Assembly: GCF_011090165.1 (NCBI RefSeq)
Contig: NZ_JAADJT010000001.1
Location: 496,001 to 560,000 of the forward strand
Length of the DNA: 64,000 nucleotides
From: Duganella aceris
GTDB lineage: Bacteria; Pseudomonadota; Gammaproteobacteria; Burkholderiales; Burkholderiaceae_D
Direction: 5' to 3'
The notes beneath the pieces were generated by a model. That model ran no database searches and had not been told where the DNA came from. It saw only the letters and a program-made list of their open reading frames with translations. Position numbers and translations under genes: made by a program. Below are positions 10,901-17,637 of the stretch, piece by piece. Position 1 is the stretch's first letter. Each line of letters begins with the position of its first letter.

Positions 10901-11857
10901 GCCCAGATCCCGGCGCTGACCACCACCGGGCTGGGCGTGCTCAGCGTGGCGCAGGCCAACGCCTTCACCGGCGCCCAGGTGGCGGCGATGACGGTGACGC
11001 AGACCATGGCGCTCAACGCCGCCTCGAGCAACTACGCCACGCCGCTGGTGCTGGACCTGGACGGCGACGGCGTCAGCACGCTGAGCATCGCCGCCGGCGT
11101 GCATTTCGACATCCGCGCCGACGGCGAGAAAGTCCAGACCGGCTGGGCCGGTCCGCGCGACGGCCTGCTGGCCCTGGACCGCAACGGCGACGGCGTCATC
11201 AACGACGGCGGCGAACTGTTCGGCGGCGCCACCACGCTGGGCAACGGCGCCAAGGCGGCCGACGGCTACGCCGCGCTGGCCGAACTGGACAGCGACGGCG
11301 ACGGCCGCATCACCAGCGCCGACGCCGCCTACGGCGCGCTGCGGGTGTGGGTGGATGGCAACTCGGATGGCGTCAGCCAGGCCGACGAGCTGAAAACGCT
11401 GGCGCAGCTGCGGATCGCCTCGATCGACACCGGCGCGCAACACGCGTTGACGCTGCAGAACGGCAACGCCATCGGCCTGACCTCGCACTACACCAGCAAC
11501 GACGGCAGCCGCCACGACAGCGCCGACGTGTGGTTCCTGGCGCAGCAATCCGCCGCCACGCCGGCAACAGGTGCTGCCTCGTTGCAACAGCAAGTGACCG
11601 CGCTCAGCAACGCGCTGAACGCGTTCCAGGCCGGCGCCACGGCCGCCGGCGCCTCCAGGCTGACGCCGCCGCCGACGCCGGCCGACACCGCCGCCGCAGC
11701 AGCAGCAGCGCCGACACTGGCGCTGAGCGAGGCGCTGGGCCGCTACCGGGCGGCGCAAGGCTTGCGCGGCGCCGCCGCCGCGCTGACCGGCAACGGCCGC
11801 GAACCGGCGCCCGGCGCCGGCCACGACGGCGACTGGTTCAGCGTGCCGAAGCGATAA
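1928..11857 (+). CDS. giant octad-repeat protein 1, putative type I secretion substrate
   Basis: A 3309-residue protein. From about residue 9 to 3030 it is an almost uninterrupted run of about 375 octads with consensus S/T/G-T-A/D-Q-I/L/V-A-A-L. Octads with Asp at position 4 (for example ETVDLAAL, PTQDLAAL, TTGDWAAL) are usually followed by K or R; where traced they recur every 7 then 10 octads. A few units are nine residues long with an inserted glycine (LAYGL, LSYGF, LNGL). From about 3036 a module carries four acidic EF-hand-like loops (LDLDGDGV, LDRNGDGV, LDSDGDGR, VDGNSDGV), then an Ala-rich tail. There is no Sec signal, cysteine pattern or RTX nonapeptide. N-terminus, octads and C-terminal module match the two minus-strand giants. 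Secretion by the adjacent type I system is inferred; function is unknown (adhesin, surface layer or matrix). Confidence 0.85.
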   Translation: MPSIVAGLNTDQIASLSTSQIILLTTADIQLLNTSQMTAFSTQQLGALGTAQLRALSTANLQALSNDQFEYGISTRQIQALSSSQISSLSSSQLTGGLGSAQFAALGTAQLNALTTAQFSSIGDDNIAALRTSQLAGLSTVQLRALATGQIAALTSTQVAALQTRHIAALATLQLAAIETEDIAALGTQQLAALASGQLAALSTLQIAALRTAQSSALTTAQVATLGNGQLAALGTDGFAALRTAQIAALTTAQFVALGTDQIVALTTAQAAALTTSQLAHMDSDQLAAMETRDFAALRSQQLNALGSAAAALLSTTQIAALTTAQVAALKTAQLGALGSDQIVALGTAQIAALTTQQVAALSALQVAAIETTDIAAMKTAQIAALGSAQLNAFGSAQLAALTTAQAASLTTTQLARLDSGLIAALQTADVAALKTAQIAAIATAGIAALDSGQFAALNSQQIGALKTAQIGALSTTHIAALSTAQTTGLATQQLAALSADQLGALGTANLAALRSAQIGALGTSLIAAFGTDQIVALTTAQAAALTSRQLAALNNQQLNAMETADLAALRTAQLAGLSTGNLAALSTSQLAALTTAQLAALSTQQLAALGTDQIVALGTAQAAGLSTRQIASLSDEQLAALETVDLAALRTAQLAALSSKQFGALGTAQIAALTTLQAGALTTAQLAALSTDQVAALPTQDLAALKSQQVMALSSDAVAALTTSQFAALTSAVLAALTTAQAAALTTDQIVALSSVQVAALSTRDLAALNTDQVNALETVDFAALKTAQIAALSATQVAALSTDLIVALTSNQAGALTPAQLNALTTDQLNAMETQDFAALKTSQLLGLGTKSIATLTVGQVAALKTGQISQLNSDQIQVLSASQLGALTTAQINALSSTQIGWLKTEQVAALTTGDWAALKSSQLNALNADQIAAITTDQIVALGTLQAGALSSRLLALLSTDQLTALETADLAALKTSQIVSLGTAAVAALTSTQLQALKTQQVAALTTAQLAALSGGQIAALTTAQAANLATAQIAALSSEQLRALETADLAALRTAQIVALGTLLASQLGTDQIAALTTLQVSSLSIAQLAALGTAQIAAMESADLAALKTAQIAGLSNDDLNALDAGQLRALTTAQLVALNSAQLQALATAQVAALSTLQITSLGTTQMTLLSGEQLLALGTDGLALLKTAQVAALRTAQIAALDNDQIVALTTLQVSHLTTAQIASLGGAQLDAMESQDFAALRTAQIAALGTAQIAGLGTAQAAALTTQQVAGLSTAQLAALGTQQLQQFSSADIAALKTAQIQSLTSDQLDSLNSDQFHALTVVQLGALSSAQFQSLTTAQIAALSTLQAANLGTAQVQALSAVQLAALETQDLAAMKLPQLAALTTAQFVLLNSDQIAGLTALQAAGLSTAQLAAMATDQIVALESRDLAALRTAQLQALGSDQLDALGTDQLRALTVAQLSSLSTLQLTALLTSQIAALSTLQVGGLATGQIAALTADQLAAFTTDEMLALKATQINALRGGQIALLSTDQIAALSATQVAAMRTDQLSALGSDQVAALSTADFALLSAAQLSALGMLSNLTTDQLQALTPTQIGGLTTAQIAALSSNQIVALTTRQIGSLSTAGIAVLGSDQLRALELEDLAALKAAQLAALNTDQIASLSTDQVMGLTTAQFSGLGTLQVAALSTDQVRVLTADELQALKAAQVAALSADQLAALGLDQVQNLGAVQLAALNSAQLQALTTDQVIALTTRQFQLLATAQVAALGTDQLAAIEIEDLAALKTAQIAALGTAQIQALAVDRIAALTTAQAQALSGAQLLALNSAQIQSLSTDDLAALKSAQVAALGSDQLNALTWDQLQSLGSAQLNALTTAQVAALGADQIIQLTTQQYTQLGTAQLAALGSSQLAALELEDLAALLTAQIAALGTLQISQLDLAHIAALTAQQAAALTAAQLAALSTDQLQALHSEDLQALGTAQIQALSTDQLVSLTLEQLQTLTTAQLDALSSAQARALTTDQIAALTTLQVANLATRQLGALGSDQIAAIGTDDFATLSSTQIAALDAGQFGAVTTDQIVALSSRQAASLSTAQVAALSSDQLDALETGDFIALTSAQIAAIGSANIAALTTGLISVLGTAQLAALGTDRIAALSTDQIMALGTAQVGSLGTAQIGVLGTDQIAALSTMDFVALHGNQLAAFSSDQFAALTSDQLNALSTSAVTGLTTQMLGALTTIQFSQLSTAQVAALTSAQLPLLSTDQLAALNTDQFAAVNTGAIARLQAAQVAALTTDQIVALSTSQARALGSTQLTALGSDQVAALESADLVALGTAQIAMLGAAQLQALLADQVAALGTAQVAALTTSQVNGGLGTLQIVALTTAQAAALTTRQVAALATDAIVALETADLAAFSTRQIAALGSDQIAAFGSDQLNALTTAELAALSTSQLLNGLSTLQLAALDTAHISALSTAQLSYGFSAEAIAALGTDQIGALRTAQTAALTTLQLGALSSDQIVALSTAQASTLTTQQIYALTTDQTVALETADLNALSTRQIAALNTLDIGVLGSDQLNALGLAQLAAFGTAQLAYGLQTAQLAAFDTSHIAALGTAQLAYGINLDNLLALTSDQIGALRTAQLAALTTLQIGALSTDQIAALATAQMTGLATAQMAWLTADQLATLSTGQVAALDTQDVAALTAAQFTGLSTDQTQALGTAQVRGLKTAQIAAVDAGQIGAFSTDQIAALSTAQAAALSVNAVTALSTDQLGALQTADVAALGTLQIASLDVGQLPGLNTSQLQALTSVQLGAMTADQLYALSTGQIAALRTAQIGYLNTTQLAALSDAQIQAFTTDQIAAIKLSQIPALTLDQMSSLGSDQLRALTTAQVQALSATQLNALTGAQAGALTTTQMAALKNAQIAALSIDQISGFDPSQLAAWSTSQLGALTATQIGYLSTTQIAGLSNTQVAGLKSSQLLAFSTDQIAAFTAAQIPALTTTGLGVLSVAQANAFTGAQVAAMTVTQTMALNAASSNYATPLVLDLDGDGVSTLSIAAGVHFDIRADGEKVQTGWAGPRDGLLALDRNGDGVINDGGELFGGATTLGNGAKAADGYAALAELDSDGDGRITSADAAYGALRVWVDGNSDGVSQADELKTLAQLRIASIDTGAQHALTLQNGNAIGLTSHYTSNDGSRHDSADVWFLAQQSAATPATGAASLQQQVTALSNALNAFQAGATAAGASRLTPPPTPADTAAAAAAAPTLALSEALGRYRAAQGLRGAAAALTGNGREPAPGAGHDGDWFSVPKR
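1952..11030 (+). repeat. 24-bp (octad) coding repeats of giant gene 1, degenerate
   Basis: About 375 tandem 24-bp units, each encoding one octad. Units are diverged from each other at DNA level, unlike the near-identical 648/651-bp arrays in the other two giant genes. A superperiod of 17 octads (408 bp, split 7+10) can be followed from about 3850 to 6230 by the position of Asp-containing octads. Confidence 0.85.
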
Positions 11858-11863
11858 CACTAC

Positions 11864-11889
11864 GGCCGGATCCGGCGACGGATCCGGCC
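11864..11889 (+). terminator. hairpin after giant gene 1
   Basis: A perfect 11-bp inverted repeat (arms 11864-11874 and 11879-11889) with a GCGA loop starts seven bases after the stop codon. No T-run follows, so it may be an mRNA-stabilising or Rho-linked hairpin rather than a classical intrinsic terminator. The terminator of giant gene 2 also has a four-base GCGA loop as read on the plus strand. Confidence 0.5.
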
Positions 11890-11946
11890 CGGTGGCGTCA
11901 TCGCCGGAGCAGACGGGCGTTTACACGCTTGCTCCAAAGCCAAAAG

Positions 11947-11977
11947 TTGCCCCACAGCGAGCGACAGAAGGTATGAT
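11947..11977 (+). promoter_or_regulatory. candidate sigma-70 promoter for the glycosylation island
   Basis: TTGCCC (11947-11952) and TATGAT (11972-11977) are separated by 19 bases and lie about 70 bases before the start of the GT41 gene. The -10 is good and the spacing is slightly long. It would drive the long plus-strand run that follows. Prediction by eye only. Confidence 0.35.
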
Positions 11978-12044
11978 ACTGGCTACTCTCGTGGCGCTGC
12001 GGGCCGTAAGCCGCAGGCCGGACCGATACCAAATAAAGCCAGCT

Positions 12045-15000
12045 ATGACCGCACAAGCATCCGCAGCAACCCTTCCCGCCGACACCAGCCCGCTGGGCAC
12101 CGTGATGGCGCTGGCCGTCAAGGGCAGCCTGTCGATCGGCGATCTGTTCAACGCCGCCGCCGTACTGCAGGAGTCGGGGCAATTGCCGGCCGCGATAGGC
12201 TTGTACCGCGCCTGGATCGAGCACACGCCGTCGCCGCTGGGCTACGCCGCCTGTTTCAACCTGGCGGTGGTGTTGTCGCAATCCGGCGACGATGTCGGCG
12301 CCGAAGCGGTGCTGCGCCAGGCGATGGCGTTCAATCCCAATTTCATCGAGGCGCGCCTGAACCTGGGCACGCTGCTGGAACGCACCGGCCGCCCCGACGA
12401 CGCGCTGGCGATGTGGAACTCCATCCTGACCGATCCGATCGAGCCGGACGTCAAGACCAATCCGGCGCTGTACGTGCAAACCCTGAACAACCTCGGCCGC
12501 CTGCTGGAGATCCGCAAGCGCTACCCGGAGGCGGAGGAAAAGCTGGCGCTGAGCCTGCGCGTCGATCCGCAGCAGGCCAACGTGATGACGCACTGGGTGC
12601 ACCTGCGCCAGAAGCAATGCGCCTGGCCGGTCTACAGCGGCCTGGAACACATCTCGGTGGCCACCATGATGGACGGCACCTCGGCGCTGGCGATGCTGAG
12701 CGCCTCCGGCGACCCGGCGCAGCAGCTGGCCGCCGCGCGCCGCTTCGTCAACGAAAAGGTCAACGCCGCCGTCGCGCCGCTGACCGGCGCCCACGGCTAC
12801 GGCCACCAGCGGCTGCGCATCGGCTACCTGTCGTCGGACTTCTGCTCGCACGCGGTGTCGATCCTGACCGCCGAGCTGTACGAGCTGCACGACCGCAGCA
12901 AGTTCGAGGTGTACGCCTTCAGCTGGAGCCGCGAGGACGGTTCGCCGATCCGCGCCCGCGTGGTCAAGGCGATGGACCACTACATCCGCATCGACGCCAT
13001 GAGCGACGAGCAGGCCGCGCGCGCCATCCGCGCCCACGAGATCGACATCCTGGTCGACCTGCATGGCCTGACGCTGGGCGCGCGCCCGAACATCCTGGCC
13101 TACCGCCCGGCGCCGGTGCAGCTGACCTACCTCGGCTTCCCGGGCAGCACCGCCCTGCCCGGCGTCGACTACGTGCTGGCCGACGAATTCCTGATCACGC
13201 CGGAGATGGCGCAGCACTTCACCGAGAAGCCGCTGTACCTGCCGGACACCTTCCAGATCAACGACCGCCAGCGCCTGATCGCCGCCAAGCCGAGCCGCGC
13301 CTCGGTCAGCCTGCCGGAGGACGCCTTCGTCTTCTGCTCGTTCAACAACAATTTCAAGTTCACGCCGGACCTGTTCGGGGTCTGGATGAACATCCTGCGC
13401 CGCGTGCCGAACTCGGTGCTGTGGCTGGTGGCCGACTATCCGGAGGTGCGCGAGAACCTGTGGCGCCACGCCGAGCAGGCCGGCATCGACCGCGCCCGCC
13501 TGATCTTCAACACCCGCGCCGTGCCGGCCGAATACCTGGCGCGCTACCAGCTGGCCGACCTGTTCCTCGACACCTTCCCGTTCAACGCCGGCACCACCGC
13601 CAGCGACGCGCTGTGGGCCGGGCTGCCGCTGCTGACCTGCGCCGGCCAGACCTTCTCCTCGCGCATGGCCGGCAGCCTGCTGCGCGCGGTCGACCTGGCG
13701 CAGCTGATCACCTACGACTTCGCCGACTACGAGGAAAAGGCGGTGGCGCTGGCCAACGATCCGGGCCGCATCGCCGCCATGAAGCGCCAGCTGGTGGCCA
13801 ACCGCCTGACCTGCGCGCTGTTCGACAGCCCGCGTTTCGTGCGCAACATGGAGGCCGCGCTGCAGAAGGTGGCCAAGCCGGCCGCGCCGCGGCTGGCGGC
13901 GCCGCAGCACGCGGTGCGGCCGCCGGAGCAGCAGCTGGAACCGGCGGCGCCGGCGCGCATCGACCAGATCCCGGTGATCACCGTGTCGTACAACTCGCCC
14001 GACCTGATCGAGGCGCTGCTGCGCAGCTTCCGCCGCGTCTACAGCAACCGCATCTACATCATCGACGGCTCCAACCCGGACGTGGCGGAAAAGATCCGCG
14101 CCATCACCGACGCCTACGCCGACGTCGAGTTCATCCCGTTCGGCTACAACATCCACCACGGCCCCGGCCTGTCGTGGGCGATCAACCACCTGGGGCTGGC
14201 GGGCGAGGTGCTGTTCCTCGATTCCGACGTCGAGATCATCCAGGGCGGCTTCCTGGAATCGCTGCACGCCGCGCTGCGTCCCGGCATGTACGGGGTCGGC
14301 AGCATCCAGCCGGTCAATGAACTCGGTTACGACCGCGCCGACGGCGCGGTGCGCTACCTGCACCCGGCCTGCATGCTGACCAATATCGAAGTGGTGCGCC
14401 AGTGGCCGATGCCGATCAAGCACGGCGCGCCGCTGATCGCCGCCATGCTGGCGATCCACAAGGCCGGCGCGCACCACTTGATCGACAGCGTCGACTGGGT
14501 GCGCGAAGACTTCGCGCCGCAGCCGGTGCGGCGCCACTACATCAAGCACGACTGGCAGGGCACGGTGATCCGCACCGGCGGCTACCACTACGACCTGCCC
14601 AGCGCCACCAGCGTCAACACCGACCTGCTGCAGTTCGTGCCGCTCGACGCGCGCAAGATCGTCGAAGCGCATTGCCGCGACGGCGCCTTCGCCAAGGCCT
14701 ACAAGGCGCGCAACGCGATCGTCGACTACACCGGCATCGAGTCCGATCCGGCGCCGGCCCAGGCGGCGCGGCCGCACTGCGATTTCGTGTTCAACCTCGA
14801 CCTCGAGCACGCCGGTCCGGAGCTGTGGGACCACGTGCGCGGCGCCGATTGCTGGGTGCTGGACGAGGCGCTGGAACGCATGGACGACCCGTGGTCGGTG
14901 CTGCGCAAGATCCGCACCAGCATCGCGCCGGGCGGCAAGCTGGTGGCCACCATCAACAACTTCCAGCACTGGAGCGTGCAGGCGCGGATGAACGCCGGCG

Positions 15001-15251
15001 ACCTGCGCTACGGCCCGGCGGGCATCGACAAGGCGCGCAAGCGCGTGTTCACCCGCGGCGCCATGCTGGAGATGCTGCAGCAGGCCGGCTTCCAGATCAG
15101 CGGCGGCAGCGCCCGCATCATCGACGAGCCGGCGCGGGAAAAATACCTGCCGGCGATCCGCCTGATGGCCGGCGCCAGCGGCATCGACCCGGTGGTGGCG
15201 GTCGAGGACGCGCTGCCGTGGCAATACATCGTGACCGCCGTCGCGGCCTGA
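12045..15251 (+). CDS. TPR - GT41 (OGT-like) - GT2-like - methyltransferase-like multidomain protein
   Basis: A 1068-residue cytoplasmic protein. Residues about 25-185 form TPR-like helices (LNLGTLLERTGRPDDALAMW). Residues about 255-600 match the GT41 catalytic region of O-GlcNAc transferase: LRIGYLSSDFCSHAV, LVDLHGLTLGARP, RPAPVQLTYLGFPG, FNNNFK (Lys in the place of the nucleotide-binding Lys of human OGT), PNSVLWLV and TTASDALWAGLPL. From about 641 a GT2-like domain follows (PVITVSYNSPDLIEAL, LFLDSDVEI). From about 890 to the end there is a methyltransferase-like segment (LRKIRTSIAPGGKLVATINN). GT41 enzymes glycosylate proteins on Ser/Thr or Asn. The gene heads the sugar island and directly follows a giant Ser/Thr-rich protein, which suggests that protein as acceptor (inference). 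ATG 12045 was chosen because the upstream extension holds the candidate promoter. No strong RBS is seen. Confidence 0.82.
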   Translation: MTAQASAATLPADTSPLGTVMALAVKGSLSIGDLFNAAAVLQESGQLPAAIGLYRAWIEHTPSPLGYAACFNLAVVLSQSGDDVGAEAVLRQAMAFNPNFIEARLNLGTLLERTGRPDDALAMWNSILTDPIEPDVKTNPALYVQTLNNLGRLLEIRKRYPEAEEKLALSLRVDPQQANVMTHWVHLRQKQCAWPVYSGLEHISVATMMDGTSALAMLSASGDPAQQLAAARRFVNEKVNAAVAPLTGAHGYGHQRLRIGYLSSDFCSHAVSILTAELYELHDRSKFEVYAFSWSREDGSPIRARVVKAMDHYIRIDAMSDEQAARAIRAHEIDILVDLHGLTLGARPNILAYRPAPVQLTYLGFPGSTALPGVDYVLADEFLITPEMAQHFTEKPLYLPDTFQINDRQRLIAAKPSRASVSLPEDAFVFCSFNNNFKFTPDLFGVWMNILRRVPNSVLWLVADYPEVRENLWRHAEQAGIDRARLIFNTRAVPAEYLARYQLADLFLDTFPFNAGTTASDALWAGLPLLTCAGQTFSSRMAGSLLRAVDLAQLITYDFADYEEKAVALANDPGRIAAMKRQLVANRLTCALFDSPRFVRNMEAALQKVAKPAAPRLAAPQHAVRPPEQQLEPAAPARIDQIPVITVSYNSPDLIEALLRSFRRVYSNRIYIIDGSNPDVAEKIRAITDAYADVEFIPFGYNIHHGPGLSWAINHLGLAGEVLFLDSDVEIIQGGFLESLHAALRPGMYGVGSIQPVNELGYDRADGAVRYLHPACMLTNIEVVRQWPMPIKHGAPLIAAMLAIHKAGAHHLIDSVDWVREDFAPQPVRRHYIKHDWQGTVIRTGGYHYDLPSATSVNTDLLQFVPLDARKIVEAHCRDGAFAKAYKARNAIVDYTGIESDPAPAQAARPHCDFVFNLDLEHAGPELWDHVRGADCWVLDEALERMDDPWSVLRKIRTSIAPGGKLVATINNFQHWSVQARMNAGDLRYGPAGIDKARKRVFTRGAMLEMLQQAGFQISGGSARIIDEPAREKYLPAIRLMAGASGIDPVVAVEDALPWQYIVTAVAA

Positions 15252-15267
15252 CCTGGAGACCGACCCT

Positions 15268-15684
15268 ATGAGCATGATGGAACAATGCCGGCTGATCGAC
15301 CTGCCGAAACACCACGACCCGCGCGGCAACCTGTCGGTGATCGAGGGCGGCGTGCACGTGCCGTTCGACATCAAGCGGGTATATTACCTGTACGACGTGC
15401 CGGGCGGCTCGGCGCGCGCCGGCCACGGCCACATCGAGCTGCAGCAGCTGTTCGTCGCCATGTCGGGCAGCTTCGACGTCATCGTCGACGACGGCTACCA
15501 GCGCAAGAAATTCAATCTGAACCGCTCCTACTACGGCCTGTACGTGCCGGGCATGATGTGGCGCGAGGTGGAGAACTTCTCCTCCGGCGGCGTGTGCCTG
15601 GTGCTGGCGTCGACGCTGTTCGACCGCAAGGACTACTACCACGACTACGACGAGTTCGTGGCGGCGGCACACCAACATAAGTGA
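15268..15684 (+). CDS. dTDP-4-keto-6-deoxyglucose 3,4-ketoisomerase family (FdtA/QdtA-like cupin)
   Basis: A 138-residue single-domain cupin matching FdtA/QdtA. These enzymes move the keto group of dTDP-4-keto-6-deoxyglucose from C4 to C3 before amination. Seen are the N-terminal [10 protein letters not shown], the [11 protein letters not shown] strand, the active-site H-x-H in [11 protein letters not shown] (family RGxHAHKxxxQ), and the [14 protein letters not shown] strand near the end. It is followed eight bases later by an aminotransferase and then a hexapeptide acyltransferase, the exact FdtA-B-C order. GGAG precedes the start. Whether the product has galacto or gluco stereochemistry (FdtA versus QdtA) cannot be read from sequence. 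Genes for dTDP-glucose synthesis (rmlA, rmlB) are not in this window. Confidence 0.86.
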   Translation: MSMMEQCRLIDLPKHHDPRGNLSVIEGGVHVPFDIKRVYYLYDVPGGSARAGHGHIELQQLFVAMSGSFDVIVDDGYQRKKFNLNRSYYGLYVPGMMWREVENFSSGGVCLVLASTLFDRKDYYHDYDEFVAAAHQHK

Positions 15685-15691
15685 GTTTTCC

Positions 15692-16798
15692 ATGAGCGTA
15701 CCCTTCCTCGACCTGAAAGCCATCAACCTGTCGCAAGCCGGCGAGCTGGAGGCCGCGTTCAAGCGCGTGCTGGATTCCGGCTGGTACATCCTGGGCGGCG
15801 AGACCGCCGCCTTCGAGGCCAGCTTCGCCGCCTATTGCGGCAGCAAGCACGGCATCGGCGTCGCCAACGGCCTGGACGCGATCTTCCTGATCCTCAAGGC
15901 CTACGGCATCGGCCCCGGCGACGAGGTGATCGTGCCGTCCAACACCTTCATCGCCACCTGGCTGGCGGTCAGCGACTGCGGCGCCACCCCGATTCCGGTC
16001 GAACCGGCGCCGGACAGCTTCAACATCGACCCGGCGCGCGTCGCGGCGGCGATCACGCCGCGCACCAAGGCCATCCTCGCGGTGCACCTGTACGGCCAGC
16101 CGGCCGACATGGACCCGCTGAAGGCGCTGGCGGCGCAACACGGCCTGAAGCTGATCGAGGACGCGGCGCAGGCGCACGGCGCGCGCTACCGCGGCGGCGT
16201 CGCGGGCCAGCTCGGCGACGCGGCGGCGTTCAGCTTCTACCCGGGCAAGAACCTGGGCGCGCTGGGCGACGGCGGCGCCGTCACCTGCGACGACGACGCG
16301 CTGGCGGAACGCATCCGCACGCTGCGCAACTACGGCTCCAAGGTCAAGTACTACAACGAGGTGCCGGGCTATAACTCGCGGCTGGACGAAGTGCAGTCGG
16401 CGCTGCTGAGCGTCAAGCTGCCCCGGCTCGACCAGGACAACGCGCGCCGCCGCGCCATCGCCGCCATCTACACGCGCGAACTGGCCGGCGTCGCCGGGCT
16501 GGCGCTGCCGCAGGTGCCGGACTGGGCGGAACCGGTGTGGCATGTGTACGTGATCCGCCACGCCCGCCGCGACGCGCTGGCCAAGGCGCTGGCCGAACAG
16601 GGCATCGGCACCATCGTCCACTATCCGGTGCCGCCGCACCTGCAGCCGGCGTACGCCGAACTGGGCTACAAGGCCGGCGACTTCCCGCTGGCCGAGGCGA
16701 TCCACAACGAGGTGCTGAGCCTGCCGATGGGACCGACCATGAGCGACGACCAGGCGCTGCGGGTGGCGGCGGCGGTGCGCGCCTTCTGCGCCGGCTGA
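15692..16798 (+). CDS. NDP-sugar 3-aminotransferase (FdtB/QdtB-like, DegT/DnrJ/EryC1/StrS family)
   Basis: A 368-residue PLP-dependent sugar aminotransferase. The PLP lysine is K186 in [15 protein letters not shown], and the [11 protein letters not shown] aspartate that pairs with the pyridine nitrogen is present. The N-terminus ([10 protein letters not shown]) and the substrate loop [21 protein letters not shown] are typical of the FdtB/QdtB branch, which converts dTDP-3-keto-6-deoxyhexose to the 3-amino sugar using glutamate. It sits between the ketoisomerase (8 bp gap) and the acyltransferase (9 bp gap), so the substrate assignment rests on both sequence and order. The cellular location is cytoplasmic. 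Confidence 0.88.
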   Translation: MSVPFLDLKAINLSQAGELEAAFKRVLDSGWYILGGETAAFEASFAAYCGSKHGIGVANGLDAIFLILKAYGIGPGDEVIVPSNTFIATWLAVSDCGATPIPVEPAPDSFNIDPARVAAAITPRTKAILAVHLYGQPADMDPLKALAAQHGLKLIEDAAQAHGARYRGGVAGQLGDAAAFSFYPGKNLGALGDGGAVTCDDDALAERIRTLRNYGSKVKYYNEVPGYNSRLDEVQSALLSVKLPRLDQDNARRRAIAAIYTRELAGVAGLALPQVPDWAEPVWHVYVIRHARRDALAKALAEQGIGTIVHYPVPPHLQPAYAELGYKAGDFPLAEAIHNEVLSLPMGPTMSDDQALRVAAAVRAFCAG

Positions 16799-16807
16799 GG
16801 GGGCGCG

Positions 16808-17554
16808 ATGATCCATCCGAGCGCCATCGTCTCGCCGCTCGCCCGGCTCGGCGACAACGTCAGCATCGGCCCGTTCACCATCGTCCATGACCACGTCGAG
16901 ATCGGCGCCGGTTCGGTGATCGACGGCTATTGCGAGATCGGCTACCCGACCCCGCTGGCCGACGGCCTGCCGCTGGTGCTGGGCGCCGGCGCGCGCATCC
17001 GCTCGCACTCGGTGTTCTACCAGGGCTCGCGCTTCGGCGAGCGGCTGGTCACCGGCCACCGGGTGGTGGTGCGCGAGAAGACCGTGGCCGGGGTCGCGTT
17101 CCAGATCGGCACCATGAACGATATCCAGGGCGACTGCGAGATCGGCGATTACGTGCGCTGCCAGTCCAACGTCTTCATCGGCAAGATGTCCAGGGTCGGC
17201 AACTTCGTCTGGCTGCTGCCCTATGTGGTGCTGACCAACGATCCGCACCCGCCCAGCAACGTGCTGCTCGGCGCCACCATCGGCGACTACGCGGCGATCG
17301 CCGCGATGTCGGTGATCCTGCCCGGCGTGACGGTGGGCGAGCACGCGCTGGTGGCGGCGCACAGCAAGGTGCATCGCGACGTCGCGCCGCGCACCGTGGT
17401 GGCCGGCAATCCGGCGCGCTACCTGTGCGACGCCGACAAGATCAAGCTCAAGGACGGCAGCGGCGCGCCGGCCTATCCCTGGACCAGCCACTTCCGCCGC
17501 GGCTATCCGGCCGACGCCGTCGCCGGCTGGGAACCGCCCGATAAAGCTGGCTGA
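16808..17554 (+). CDS. left-handed beta-helix N-acyltransferase (FdtC/WbbJ-like)
   Basis: A 248-residue protein of hexapeptide repeats (I/V-G-x-x-x-x) in two blocks: residues about 1-60 (MIHPSAIVSPLARLGDNVSIGPFTIV) and 100-190 (DCEIGDYVRCQSNVFIGKMSRVGNFV, IGDYAAIAAMSVILPGVTVGEHA). It ends with the family motif VVAGNPARYL. Such enzymes acylate the amino group of a nucleotide-linked sugar from acyl-CoA or acyl-ACP. Following FdtA- and FdtB-like genes, it most likely makes dTDP-3-acylamino-3,6-dideoxyhexose (Fuc3NAc or Qui3NAc type). The acyl donor is not predictable. Confidence 0.83.
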   Translation: MIHPSAIVSPLARLGDNVSIGPFTIVHDHVEIGAGSVIDGYCEIGYPTPLADGLPLVLGAGARIRSHSVFYQGSRFGERLVTGHRVVVREKTVAGVAFQIGTMNDIQGDCEIGDYVRCQSNVFIGKMSRVGNFVWLLPYVVLTNDPHPPSNVLLGATIGDYAAIAAMSVILPGVTVGEHALVAAHSKVHRDVAPRTVVAGNPARYLCDADKIKLKDGSGAPAYPWTSHFRRGYPADAVAGWEPPDKAG

Positions 17555-17637
17555 ATGAATCGCGAGTATGTGATAATCACCCCACCACCCATGGGCGCCG
17601 GCGGCGGCGCCCGACCAGAAACCAGCCCCGGCCATCG

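Noticed and set aside
1928-11857. TAL-effector-like DNA-binding repeats (the LTxxQVVAL look)
   Set aside because: The repeat is 8 residues, not 33-35. There is no repeat-variable diresidue, nuclear localisation or secretion context of TAL effectors.
1949-11860. Minus-strand open frame of over 3300 codons antisense to giant gene 1 (and a long frame in a second plus frame, 1663-6480)
   Set aside because: It is an artefact of 24-bp periodicity and high GC: one stop-free unit makes the whole array stop-free. It has no RBS, and its Arg/Gly/Gln-rich product is typical of shadow frames.
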